Assembly: GCA_014529385.2 (NCBI GenBank)
Contig: CM043966.1
Coordinates: 38,572,537-38,636,536 of the forward strand
DNA length: 64,000 nt
Reading direction: 5' to 3'
DNA from: Adiantum capillus-veneris
Lineage: Eukaryota > Streptophyta > Polypodiopsida > Polypodiales > Pteridaceae
Shown here: positions 24,521 through 34,449 of the stretch, piece by piece
How positions within the stretch are numbered: the first letter of the stretch is position 1
Layout: each line of letters starts with the position of its first letter
Notes under the pieces: generated by a model
Told to the model about the DNA's origin: nothing
Seen by the model: the letters and a program-made list of their open reading frames with translations, nothing else
Databases searched by the model: none
Made by a program: the position numbers and the translations under genes

Positions 24521-25299
24521 ATGGATGACAATAACCAACATAGTAGAATGAACATTGATAAATTTGATTTTTCACATGAAGGTGCTAATGATGATGGTCC
24601 CCCATGTTAGTTAATTATCTTGTTACTAGGTTGCAACAAGCTATGGGTAACCCTGCCTTGCAAGCTAAAGTTACTTCGTGTTTATGGGATTTCCCTTCCT
24701 CTCCAAGAAAAGAGAGAGCTTAACAGGCCTCTTAATGAGACACCCAAAAGAAGACTCTCTCCCATGAGAGAGGAGGAATCCAAAGAACAAGAAATAAGAA
24801 AATCCCTAAGTTCCTCTGAAGATGTGGCTCCATGAAGACGGTGGTCTAGACGGTCGCCAACTCCTCCCAAGAGGAAACGGTCAAACTATAGTCCTTCTCC
24901 TCATCACTCCAAAAGGGAAAAGAAGAAAAAAAGGAAGAAAAAGGCAAGAAAGAGGTCACCCTCTTCTCCTTCTTCTTCACCTTTCTCCTCTTCCGATGAA
25001 AGCAACAACTATTCTCCTAGAGAATACAAGAGGAGAGGACATCGCAAATCTTACCCTGCATGGAAAAGGTTTCAAAATATCAAAAAGTTCAAAGAGGGAG
25101 AAAAGAGTATCTCTTTCTCACCTATGATGGCACCTTTGGTGCTACCGACAAAGTATTGGCCTTCATCCAACAATTTGATGTGGCCTTTGGAGATGAGGGC
25201 TTCATGGAGTCTTGCAAGCTACACCATGTAGCTACGCACTTCCAGAAACCTGCTCGTCAATGGTGGGCTAGCCTTCATGGCAACGGCAAAGCCCCAAAG
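24521..25299 (+). pseudogene. Gag, 5' half, interrupted by the DNA transposon
   Basis: It starts with ATG at 24521 (MDDNNQHSRM) but has a stop at about 24606 and frameshifts. A very basic Arg/Lys/Ser-rich stretch (about 24830-25060) precedes a capsid-like piece with FLTYDGTFGATDKVLAF and FQKPARQWWASLHGNGKAPK. The gag reading is cut at 25299, directly after the codon for the last K. The continuation, WKALRVSIMKQFLASN, appears at 37897 on the other side of the inserted transposon. Joining the two flanks keeps the reading frame. Confidence 0.85.
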
Positions 25300-25331
25300 C
25301 ATTAGGAGAAAGTTGGACTCACTTTTGGGCC
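25300..25331 (+). repeat. Left terminal inverted repeat of the DNA transposon
   Basis: CATTAGGA...GGACTCACTTTTGGGCC. It pairs with 37862-37893 read on the minus strand, with two mismatches (positions 9 and 14 of the repeat). A purine-rich AGAGAGAGA follows on both sides about 25 bp further in, at slightly different spacing. Confidence 0.85.
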
Positions 25332-25648
25332 CTATAAGAAGTGCCACATCGGCTTAGAGAGAGAAAATGAAAATGTTAAATTGTGCATTTTATGTGATAC
25401 TTTTTTGTGCAACAAAAAGCCAAAATGACATTCTTTGGTAGGTAGCCGCCGTCTTGATCATTCTTATCCTTTGTTCTCTTGTTAGGAATCCAACTAACCG
25501 TATGACTAATGATTTGAAATGCCAACTTACAAGCGTTCCCTCCAGAAACATAAGCCACACGAACTCTATCAACTCTAAACTTGAGAATATGGCCTTCCCT
25601 CCCAAAACCTGAGATATTTCTCCGTCTTCTTCTCTATCAACTCTAGGA

Positions 25649-28300
25649 ATGGAGAACGCATATTTTCCTGATGAAAACACTAATTTGAACTTACAATCCT
25701 CAGCCCCTTCATCTTTAACACTTACCCAAAGAAAGAACACACATCATCTTCATGTTGATGTATTGCAAGAGTACGCACCGTTGCAGAAAGATAGGAGAGA
25801 GTCTTTCTTATCTCAACGAGAGAAAGAACTTAGAAGGACAAACAAGGAAAATCATTTGGATTTGTGGACCGATGGGTCTATTTATCCAAAGGATCCTACG
25901 ACAAATGCGCCACCTCCCTTTGCTAATATCACTAACCTCTTACATTTCACAGGCGATGGCAAGGATGGGCTATTGGGATACACCGAACATTTGGAAATGA
26001 GAGGATTGAATGCGGAAAGGCAAAAAAACTTCCTGGCGATAGAGAACATGCAGCTGAAGAAATTAAATGAAGCATGCTCTCAAAAGATTTCATCAAACAG
26101 AGAGACAATCCAAGGCCTTGAGAAGAAGATCACAAGTTTGCGAGAGAAAGACACCGTGCTTGGTAGTCGGAAAAGAAAACGAGATCTGTGCAACATTGAG
26201 AACATGAAGGTTGGTAGTGGTGGCCTGAAAAAACGAATACGAGCTTTAAGGTAACTCAATGTTTGCTTCTTCAATGTTCTTCATTAAGAAATGGATACAC
26301 TTTCCTATACATGATCATAACGCATGGTGCTTTTTTGGTAGGTCTTTACTGCTTCCAAACTCGAACCTTGCAGGCTTCAATGCTGGAGTGCATTACAGCC
26401 GTCTAGTTCCAAAAGAAGTAGTTGAAGAGATGATAACTCAGAAAAAATTTCGTAAGTCGAAAGGGAGGCTACTTACCTCCTTCATGAACGAGAATCAGCT
26501 AGAACCAATGGAAGTGCAAGCAATACTTGATGAGAGTGATATCTCGCAGATGGGATACAAGACACTCTTCAAAGCATTAGCTAAAAAGTCTCAAAATAAA
26601 CTACAGAGAGGATCATTGCTGCCAAAGCCATCACATGTAAAGGCTGCTCGCCGGCATGTAAACGATGAGGTGTTTGAGAAACTTGGGTCACCATTCCATA
26701 TTGAAGCAACGTTCTTAGGCAAGGGCGGCAAAGAGGTACAGTTTAACGAGCACAACAACCTCTTTGTTGATCTTGAAGCATTGCAAAGGAATGCAGTTCA
26801 CTTCTTTGACATCAGTCAAGAGGAGTGCGGTGGGGTTCTCAAGTTTGTTTTGAAGATCGACGAGTGCGAGGTCCTGAAGAACAACAAGCTGGAGAGAGTC
26901 ACCATTACCCTCATGAACAGAGCCCTGGATCCATCAATAACGAAAGAGGATCCACGATACTTCAGCGTGCAATCAGAAAACAACATTCTAACTCTTGGAT
27001 CATTTCAGGTATACTTCGTTCACTCTATGATAACAAAAATATTGATTATTTGGTTGTTGATTTTGTGTTTTCGTTTTTTATTGCAGGTTGATAAGGAAAA
27101 TTTTGAAATCCTCGATTGGGTTTTTAGTCAAACCCAAATTCCTTCTATCATCAGTGAACAAAGAAACGGAGCCATTCTTTCGGTGGAAGGATTTGGTGAC
27201 TACACAGTGGAATGGCACATGGCAGGTGACTTAAAGACTCTTAAGTGTATGTACAACATAACACACAGAGAAACTGGGGCAAATCCATGCTTATATTGCA
27301 TGGCTGATGCACAATCACTTGAGAGTGTGCAATGGAATAGAGCTCCCAACAGACATCTTCAAGATAAGACTTTTAAACCAGTGCTTGATATTCCTCTGAG
27401 TAGAGTTCACGTCTGTACACTTCATGCACTCTGTCGAATAATTGAAAAGGTGGTTCATTTGTACATATGTTTTGCATGGACATTAAAGCCAGCGAGTGAG
27501 TCAAAAAGAGTGATCAAAGCATTAGAGGGAGTGCTCTCAGACATTGGTTTGCATGGAGGCAATGTCAAAATCAAAGAGGACCCTAATATGTCTCAAAGTC
27601 GGTACAAGGTACCGAGGAAAGCATCGATATGCGGAGTGAAGGCAAGAAGGTTTTTTGGGTTTAGCCTCAAAGATTCAGATAGAGAAGAAAGGAGAAACCT
27701 GTTCAACAAATGGAAATAGTTACATAAAGTGGTTAAAGAAAATGCTGGTGGTGGGGCAATCCAGAATCACAAGGCAAACGTGTGGAAATCACTAGATAAA
27801 ATTTTCCATTACGTTGAGCAGCATTCTTGGGACCAAAGTAGGCTCACATCATTTAAAGCAGCCTTACTGGATTGGAAAAAGGCTTACCTTACAGGGTGGG
27901 GTGGGCAACATATCACACATTACATGGTGGGTTGGCATTCTACGTATACAAAATAAAATTTTAAATTGTACTCTACTGACCATTTTGTTTTATTTCAATG
28001 CAGGACATACTGTTTAACCATGGTCCATATTTTGCTAAGACATACGGCTCACTATCAATATGGTCCACACAAGACATGGAAAAAACCCACTACATGGCAA
28101 GAACATGTTATTTTAAGCACACTAGACATGGGGGAGGAAAAGAAAAGTCCAATAGCCTATTAGAGTTACACAAATGGACTTATAGACGATTAATTCATAG
28201 AGCAAAGCAGAAGGAACTTCTTAAGAGTTCAGAAATTACACGGTCTTTACAACAGATCCACAAAGAGAAGAAACAGATGGCTTGGAGAGCTTCAAATTAG
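25649..28300 (+). pseudogene. RNase-H-like (DDE/D-type) transposase gene, four exons, one in-frame stop
   Basis: Inferred exons are 25649-26250, 26342-27008, 27087-27926 and 28004-28300. All three introns (91, 78, 77 bp) have GT..AG ends, and together the exons read 801 codons in one frame apart from a TAG at 27717-27719 (codon 634). The first exon is charged and coiled-coil-like, ending in an SRKRKRD nuclear-localisation-type patch. Candidate catalytic residues are D374 in KIDECE, D471 in HMAGDLKTLK and E729 in DMEKTHY. Between them lie a CLYC pair (C491, C494) and VCTLHALCRI (H536), a layout seen in several DDE transposases with a zinc-binding insertion. The TRHGGGK and WTYRRL blocks and the last intron are shared with the decayed copy at 12960-14260. 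That copy shows the region around codon 634 is coding and not an intron, so the TAG is a nonsense change or an error. Likely role: cutting and joining at the terminal repeats. Confidence 0.75.
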
Positions 28301-28327
28301 GCGGAGCGCCATGCGAGTTGATGACGG

Positions 28328-30152
28328 TCACGAGTCAGGAGCGGGAGAAGATGGACCTGAGCCCATCGTTTTTATCCTCTTCGATGCACCTCCTTCTTTC
28401 TCACTTTGTACCTCTTCGATGTGCAAGCTCTGTAGACGAGCTCGTTCCTTTGTTGATGGCAGCATCCCTACGGGCATCAAGCGTCTCCTTTCCCTCAAAA
28501 ACAGCTGCTTGTTGTATGGATCTAAGCTTTCCGGGTCTTCAACCCCTGCAACGTGAGCCTGAGCTGTGTAGGACATGAAATAGGGGGCTCTGAGTGCTTG
28601 GCACCCATACCCAATGCCAAATACACGTAGAGCAAATTGTTCCTCAATCAGACTTAGTTTTTCTGTGTTTAGTTTTCTGCGTTTAGTGGGAGGGAGTGCC
28701 CACCACACAATCTTGTAATAACTTTCATTGCAAACAATGGAAACTTTGCATTGTCATCGGAGTATTCCTTGTGGTATATTATGATCTACATAAAAATTGT
28801 AATGAATTTATGGGCCGTAAGTGACATGAGTACAATGGCCAAGTACTTGAATTGTTTCTATAAACCTTTTTGTGGTTGAAACGCCCGATGTAGTGAGACA
28901 ACACCACATCCTTGCCTTGGACTCCAGTGACAAGCCCTTGCTGTGAGCCTCCCACTCTTCTAAGGAAACTATCGTCATACACTAGCACCTGGCAGCAAAA
29001 AAAATGATCATGATATTTTATCACTGGGCCATCTCCAATACCATCTGAATGCACCACAAAAGTTACCATCTGATTCTCGTCCATTTCCAGCATCGACCTC
29101 CCCCACAAGTGAATAGACTGACTATTCATTACCTGATCTCTGGGTGCCACGTGCCTACCCATGTTTTCCAAGACGAGTTGTTTTGTTGTCGATTCAAACT
29201 GCTCATCTGTTGGAAAATTGGCCTCTTCGGACTTCGCTTCATTGAATGTATCTTTGATCAGTTGCCACCCTGAAGTGAACTGTGAGTCGCGGACAGCTGT
29301 GTCAATAATAAGATGTTGGTCCACTCCATCATCGTCCACAAACCCCATGTCTGCCTCACAAAAAATTGCAATTGCCACTAGGCAGTAGTCCTCCCGTATA
29401 TTGAGCTCATGCATGATATCTGTGAGCAGAAACATAGTGGGTGTCGCTCGCCATAGCAAAGCTGGGAGCACAATTTAGAGGCAAAGTCACTTCCTTACTT
29501 GGACTTTCTTGCTTGCACCCTATTGTTGCATCTGCAAGAGAAACAAGAGTTAAGCCCGCATCAAATGTTTCCTTTAGTATTTCTACCCGCTCCTCTTCTG
29601 GGTCGAACTGCACCTCCACATCCTCTACCTCTTCCTCCGGCGCCAATGGACAACTACTGAAAGTTGCTGTGACTGGGAAGTCTCTGACTCACCATCCGTC
29701 TGCAAGTATAAGTAACAGACAAACCCGTGGTAGAATTCCACTAAGCAAAACTTTTTGAAGTGCTTCAAACACCTGTCTTGTACAAGCAGTGCATTGGAGG
29801 GACACTTTTCTAGACAACGATTCAGTCTCCTTGAAGCACTCTTGTCAGGGTCAAGGTCGGTTGGGTGCACATATCTCATGCCATCAACTGTCATAGAATT
29901 GTCACAAGTGATTGCCTCATACTGTTACAAATGGGCTTGTAGGTACTCAAATGAGCAATCTATAATCCTCTGTATAGAAAACTTTTCATTAAACATTCCT
30001 GATAGTTCTGGTGCACGGTGATGAGCACAGGCATTGTATAAGAAGGTGAATAGTTTTTCTTCACATGTATCCTCGCTTACGTCAATCTCCAGGACTATGA
30101 TCCCCATAACTAAAAGAAAAAGCAAGCCAAAACTATTTGGTGTCATAACCAA
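28328..30152 (-). CDS. Unidentified multi-exon gene inside the DNA transposon
   Basis: I do not recognise the product. Open minus-strand pieces follow one another: 30152-29925 (a hydrophobic start, then EIDVSEDTCEEKLF), 29894-29693, a possible 33-bp exon 29531-29499, 29419 to about 28850, and 28708-28328. Plausible introns are 29692-29532 (GTGAGT...TCTCTTGCAG) and 29498-29420 (GTAAGG...CTCACAG). Both joins keep the frame. Notable wording includes HPTDLDPDKSASRRLNRCLEKC, a short acidic stretch, DMGFVDDDGVDQH, and VHSDGIGDGPVIKYHDHFF. The last piece begins with a basic TKRRKL patch and ends ser/pro-rich. A TAA separates the first two pieces, so either an intron is missed or the gene is broken. 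It is convergent with the transposase gene, leaving under 30 bp between them. Confidence 0.45.
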
Positions 30153-30184
30153 TCGAATATTGAGCCTTGAGTACCCCTCAAGGT

Positions 30185-30500
30185 CTCTTTTCGCTTGGTT
30201 CTGTCCCGTGCGCTAATGTCATAAGAGGTGATGTCAGTTGAGTCAGAACCAAGCGAGTAGGGGCCCCAAGATTCTTCGAAGGGCCCTATTCGCTTGGTTC
30301 TGTCCCATGCGCTAATGTCATAAAAGGTTACGTCACTTGAGTCAGAACCAAGCAAATAGGGCGCCAAGAATCTCCAAAGGACCCTATTCGCTTGGTTCTG
30401 TCCCATGCGCTAATGTCATAAAAGGTGACGGCTCTTGAGTCAGAACCAAGCGAATAGGGACCCAAGAATCTCCGAAGGGCCCTATTTGCTTGGTTCTGTC
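30185..30500. repeat. Hairpin array 1: ~98-bp palindromic units
   Basis: Units begin at about 30190, 30289, 30387 and 30485 (the last is partial). Each has a left arm CCTATTCGCTTGGTTCTG and its reverse complement CAGAACCAAGCGAATAGG, separated by about 37 bp that usually contain a TGACGTCA-like box and TGAGTCA. The spacers between units (GGGCCC...GGGCCC) are themselves partly palindromic. The array lies just upstream of the minus-strand gene starting at 30152. Confidence 0.9.
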
Positions 30501-30854
30501 CTGTGACCCAAGCATTCAAAACAGGTGGATAAGAACAAAGCATTTAATGTTATTAGTGATAGATTTATAGGCCTACTCACTCACTATGCCCAAACTCAGG
30601 CACGGTCACATAAGGAGTAATTATTCCAACCATGCGGTTTGAGACTTTTAATTTTATCCTAACGCAGTGGCTCCGGTGCGCACACAGTTAACAACACACA
30701 GGAAGGGGAGAGGCAGGGAGAAAGAACCTGTCTCTGCAATATACATGGTGCCGAGTTGGATGGTGATGTCACACGTCGTCAACAGCAAGAACCAGAAGGT
30801 GGCGATGGCGACGCGGTAGCAAAGGACTCGACCTAGTGGAGGTCGCTCAACACA

Positions 30855-31225
30855 AGATCATGAGAGGTGGCCAAGCAAAAGAGCATAGAAAATGCAAAGG
30901 CAACGGTGATCTGTTTGTTATACTTGGACATGGAGATAGCGACTGCAAGGGTGATCGGTGTCTGACTCTCAACGCAGGATCACGAGAAGTGGCCAAGGAA
31001 AAGAGCGCAGAAAATGCAAAGGCAATGGCGATCTGTTTGTTCTACTTGGAGATGGAGATGGTGAATGCAAGGGCGATCGACGTCTGACTCTAAACACAGG
31101 ATCACGAGAGCTGGCCAAGGGGAAGAGCGGAGAAAAGGCAAAGGCAGCGGCGATTTGTTTGCTCCACTTGAAGATGGAGATGGCGACTCCAAGGGCGATT
31201 GGCGTCTGTCTGACCCTAAACGGTC
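30855..31225. repeat. 122-bp tandem repeat, about three copies
   Basis: Units begin at about 30855, 30977 and 31099. A shared block is GGATCACGAGAAGTGGCCAA followed by AAATGCAAAGGCAA. Because 122 is not a multiple of 3, the reading frame changes in each unit, so the short basic ORFs here are probably not coding. Confidence 0.9.
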
Positions 31226-31607
31226 ACTCAAAAAGGCACGTGGGCTGCGCTCACAAGGACAACCAGTAATAAATGGTCTCAGATTCCCATGCAGTATGAT
31301 TTACCAACCACAATCTCGCGCAAAAGTGAAGTTGTCATCCTCCCCGAGGTAAGCATTCTAAGTTGAGGTAGTACCCTCGCCAAACATCTCAACTATTCTA
31401 CCTCTTTTCACGTCCTCTACTGCGCATCATTCTAGTTAACTCTACCCCCATCGACGCTACGCGGTAAGCAAACCATCCCAACTCCATCACCTCTTACTCT
31501 CGCACATCCTCCTTCTCTTAGTCTTGTTCTGCAGTGCTTCAGTGACGCGGAACTCTACACTCAGTGAAGAGGTATGCTACTTGCTACCCTTCTGTGCACT
31601 TGTATTT

Positions 31608-31815
31608 TGTGTAGTCAGTACCAGGTGAATAAGGGAAGGTAAACCGTGTTTTCTGCACCTATTCGCTTGGTACTGATCATCGTCCTTGGTCAATACCAAG
31701 CGAATAAGGGAAGGTCACTTAGTTCGATGCCCCTGTTCGCTTGGTACCGACCAAAATAAAAGTTAAGTGATGTCTGCTAGTACAGAGGTCGATACTAAGC
31801 AAATAAGGGGAAGGT
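31608..31815. repeat. Hairpin array 2: palindromic units with the shared core
   Basis: Contains ATTCGCTTGGTACTGATC with its partner GGTCAATACCAAGCGAATAA (about 31667-31712). A second, longer unit has TTCGCTTGGTACCGACC and GTCGATACTAAGCAAATAA (about 31736-31806). A decayed half-unit lies at 31612-31635. AAGGGAAGGT follows the right arm repeatedly. Confidence 0.85.
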
Positions 31816-31995
31816 AAACCCTGTTTGTTGCGGGTTTAGGGTTTTTTTTTGCCAAATACGCGTTTTGAAAGAAACAAAATTACAACTTAACACCGGGTTT
31901 TGAGTTAGAAAACACTTCAGACTTTACAAAGAGTGGCCTACTAATTTCCGGGGGTTTAGGGTTTGCAATAACCATGGAGTCCTTTTCCTTCACAG

Positions 31996-32560
31996 CTAGA
32001 CTATCTCTTCCTGAAGCCTATTGGAAAAGTTAATGGCTTCCTCATATTTACTGGCTAGCTTAAGCAATTCATCCTTCATCTCTTGTAGCCAATTAAAGAT
32101 AGCCTCTACAGAGCCATGCTCGGCGAGCAATCCCTGCATGTCTTCAGGCCTTCTTGCTTCCAGAGAGTCTTTAAGGATTGAGACCTTGTGCTTGACGATC
32201 AACATTTGTTGTAGCTTCAGGCTAGCATCTTGCAAAGAGCATTTAGCAAATAAGCTCTTCAAACTAGGAGCTTGGAAATTGGGAGTAGAAAGCAAAGAAT
32301 TACCAATGGCTTACCTCGAGAATTGACTCCCATGTTGACAGCAGCCACTCTCGGGCTGTGTCGGTTGAGAACATTAAGGGTAACATCGGGGGAGGGCCAA
32401 GGGGGGACCTCCTGAGGAGGGCCCGGATGCGGTGCTGCTGGCGTTGTGGGAGTATACCTTGGAAAGGCATCACCACTATCCTAAGCTTCTTGTAGTTGTT
32501 CTGCGAAACCCTGAGGGAGGTTCTGAAAAAACTGCTAGTTAAACAGACTAGATGGACATG
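31996..32560 (-). CDS. Small unidentified coiled-coil ORF inside the DNA transposon
   Basis: The clear part is a minus-strand frame (32270-31996) rich in Leu, Glu and Lys with heptad-like spacing (SLFAKCSLQDASLKLQQML, then WLQEMKDELLKLASKYEEA), ending RLQEEIV. Upstream, a proline-rich frame (about 32550-32315) can be joined to it in frame through a GTAAGC...CCAAG interval of only 44 bp (32314-32271), short for a plant intron. A stop in the upstream part (GCT TAG) means the gene may be broken or the start may lie elsewhere. No family recognised. It lies between arrays 2 and 3. Confidence 0.35.
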
Positions 32561-32774
32561 CCTAAAAAGCAGAGCCTGGGTTCTGGCTTATGAGTGAGTG
32601 GTCTCTGAGGAGTGGTACCGCCATGCGGTTTCATGAGAGTTAGACGTGGGAGAGAGAATCAATGGTACCACCCCCCCGAGATTAGGGGAGGTGATGGGGG
32701 GGAACGACATGACAGTCAGGACCGCATGGATTTAAACGTCTCCTTCACATTGGTATTTTGTTGCAGGAGATGCA

Positions 32775-33300
32775 AACCTATTCGCTTGCTTGTACACTTT
32801 TCTGAGGTCACTACCAAGCGAATAAGGTATTTTGTTGCATGGGATGCAAACCTGTTCGCTTGGTACTGACCTCTGAAAATGTAAGTGATGTCTGCTATTA
32901 CTATTTTCTTAGGTCACTACCGAGCGAATAAGGGAAGGAAAACTCTTTCATATGCACCTTTTCGCTTGGTACTGACCTCAGAAAATATAATTCATGTCTG
33001 CTATTACTATTTTCTGAGGTCACTACCGAGCGAATATGGGAAGGCAAAATCTTTCCTATGCACCTATTCGCTTGGTACTGACCTCTGAAAATATAGTGAT
33101 GTCTACTATTACTATTTTTTGAGGTCACTACCAAGCGAATATGCGAAGTCAAACTCTTTCCTATGCACCTATTCGCTTGATACTGACCTCAAAAAAATAT
33201 AAGTGATGTCTGCTATTACTATTTCCTAAGGTCACTACCGAGCGAATAAGGGAAGGCAAACTCTTTCTGATGCACTTGTTCGCTTGGTACTGACCTTTTC
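32775..33300. repeat. Hairpin array 3: ~106-bp palindromic units upstream of the H3-like ORF
   Basis: Six left arms (TTCGCTTGGTACTGACCTC type) begin at about 32781, 32855, 32961, 33067, 33172 and 33279. Each of the first five is followed 45-60 bp later by a right arm (GAGGTCACTACCGAGCGAAT type). The loops share GTGATGTCTGCTATTACTAT. Several right arms carry CCGAGCG against CTTGG in the left arm, which in RNA would still pair as G-U. The array ends about 65 bp before the ATG of the H3-like ORF. Confidence 0.9.
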
Positions 33301-33363
33301 TGAAATCTGAAGTCCCTTGTGCTGACAAATGAATTGTCTTTTGGTGTTATGCTATTTGTAGAG

Positions 33364-33801
33364 ATGCCTCGTGTAAAGGCCACGGCTAGGAGGGCAACAG
33401 GTGAATCTTTGAATGCTCAAGCAAAAAGACGTCGATATGAGGCGCACAAAGGTGTACTGTAAGAGCTGCACAGGATAGAACGACACGTTCAACCTGCTAT
33501 TCCACGTCTCCCTTTCCAGCGAGTAGTGCGGGAGATTTGCGAGCAGTGGAGAGTCGGCATGCGATGGGCCAGCAGTGCACTACTCTACCTTCAAGAAATC
33601 GCTGAAGACTACCTCGTGGAATTCTTCAGCGATGGATATATCCTGGCTGCCCATGCACACCGCGTCACTATCATGCCACGGGATTTTGATACTCTTCATA
33701 GGCTGCATTTTCGCTACGATGGGCTGCTTCAGCCAGTGCCTATTTGGGATAGTAGAACCATGGATATTCTCAACATCCCCCCTCTCCATCCTTGTGCATG
33801 A
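33364..33801 (+). pseudogene. Histone H3-like protein (H3/CENH3 family), one in-frame stop
   Basis: 145 codons from ATG 33364 to TGA 33799. The tail MPRVKATARRATG copies the H3 tail (R2, K4, T6, A7, R8, T11 and G12 kept; K9 is Arg, S10 is Ala, K14 is Ser). The tail is about 20 residues shorter than in H3. Codon 33 is TAA, within the part equal to the alphaN helix. The fold then runs unbroken: LPFQRVVREI, LQEIAEDYLVEFF, and AAHAHRVTIMPRDF. The His and Asp that form the H3-H3' four-helix bundle in nucleosomes are kept (H97, D107). About 31 extra residues follow the fold. Loop 1 has the canonical H3 length, but a Trp (RW) and EDYL recall CENH3. If made, it would be expected to pair with H4 in nucleosomes. 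It sits between hairpin arrays 3 and 4, far from any host gene. Confidence 0.88.
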
Positions 33802-33802
33802 T

Positions 33803-34411
33803 AGACAGAGCCGTGTAGGGCTGAAACAAACAACAGAAGGACCCGATCTACGGGTCGAGAGAAACGACACAGATGGGTAGGCTGAGATAGCCGTAGAGGG
33901 GCATGAGCAAGCCAGAGTGGACCTCTAGGTAGTCATGGAAGAAACAGAGACAATTATCGAGGAGCCAGCTAGACACCAAAATGAGCAAGTCATGGAGGAT
34001 CCGCAGCCAGTAAGGGATGATGAGGGGCAAGAGCAGGCCAGGGTGGACCCTAAGGCATCTATGGAGGAACCAATATTGAAGGAAAATGATCTAGAGCCTG
34101 AGGAGCCCGAGGCTGTTAGGGAGGAGCCTGAGGCAGCCAGGGAGCCAGCTCAAGAAAGGCAAGGGCAAGGCTCTGCATCAGAAGGGCTATCCAACGTATC
34201 AGATGAGTCAATTATTTTAGAGCAAATCAACGAAGAGAATGAAGAGGAGTTGAGCGTTCTGTTGAGCTCAGCGCCTTTGCATGCACAGATACAACTGCCT
34301 GGAAGGTCAGAGGAGGCCTGCATTTTCAACCTTGATCATCTAGACTTCCTGTGCATGCGCAATTTCACCAACTCCAACGCAACGAATGAGGTCGTCAACG
34401 TTGCTTCGTAG
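33803..34411 (+). pseudogene. Acidic Glu/Pro-rich ORF next to the H3-like gene
   Basis: The intact part (33935-34411, 158 codons) is dominated by Glu, Pro, Ala and Gln, with repeats such as EEPEAVREEPEAAREPAQ and DESIILEQINEENEEEL. The same frame extends back to about 33803 with two stops. An EQARVD-x(4)-MEE unit before the second stop repeats after it, so the open reading originally began further upstream. The frame is shifted by one relative to the H3-like ORF and begins where that one ends. It could therefore be a former C-terminal tail of the H3-like protein, or a separate acidic protein. Acidic proteins often bind histones, but no chaperone fold is recognisable. Array 4 starts about 40 bp after its stop. 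Confidence 0.5.
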
Positions 34412-34449
34412 TAATTCTCATGCTCTTTAAAAGTCACGTTTGGTTCATT

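Noticed and set aside
25300-25340. Reading the left terminal repeat as gag (KH-stop-EKVGLTFGP)
   Set aside because: It requires a stop, matches 37862-37893 inverted, and the true gag continuation is found at 37897.
30836-31352. Lys/Arg-rich ORFs in the 122-bp repeats
   Set aside because: Repeat length is not a multiple of three, so each unit changes frame; unlikely coding.
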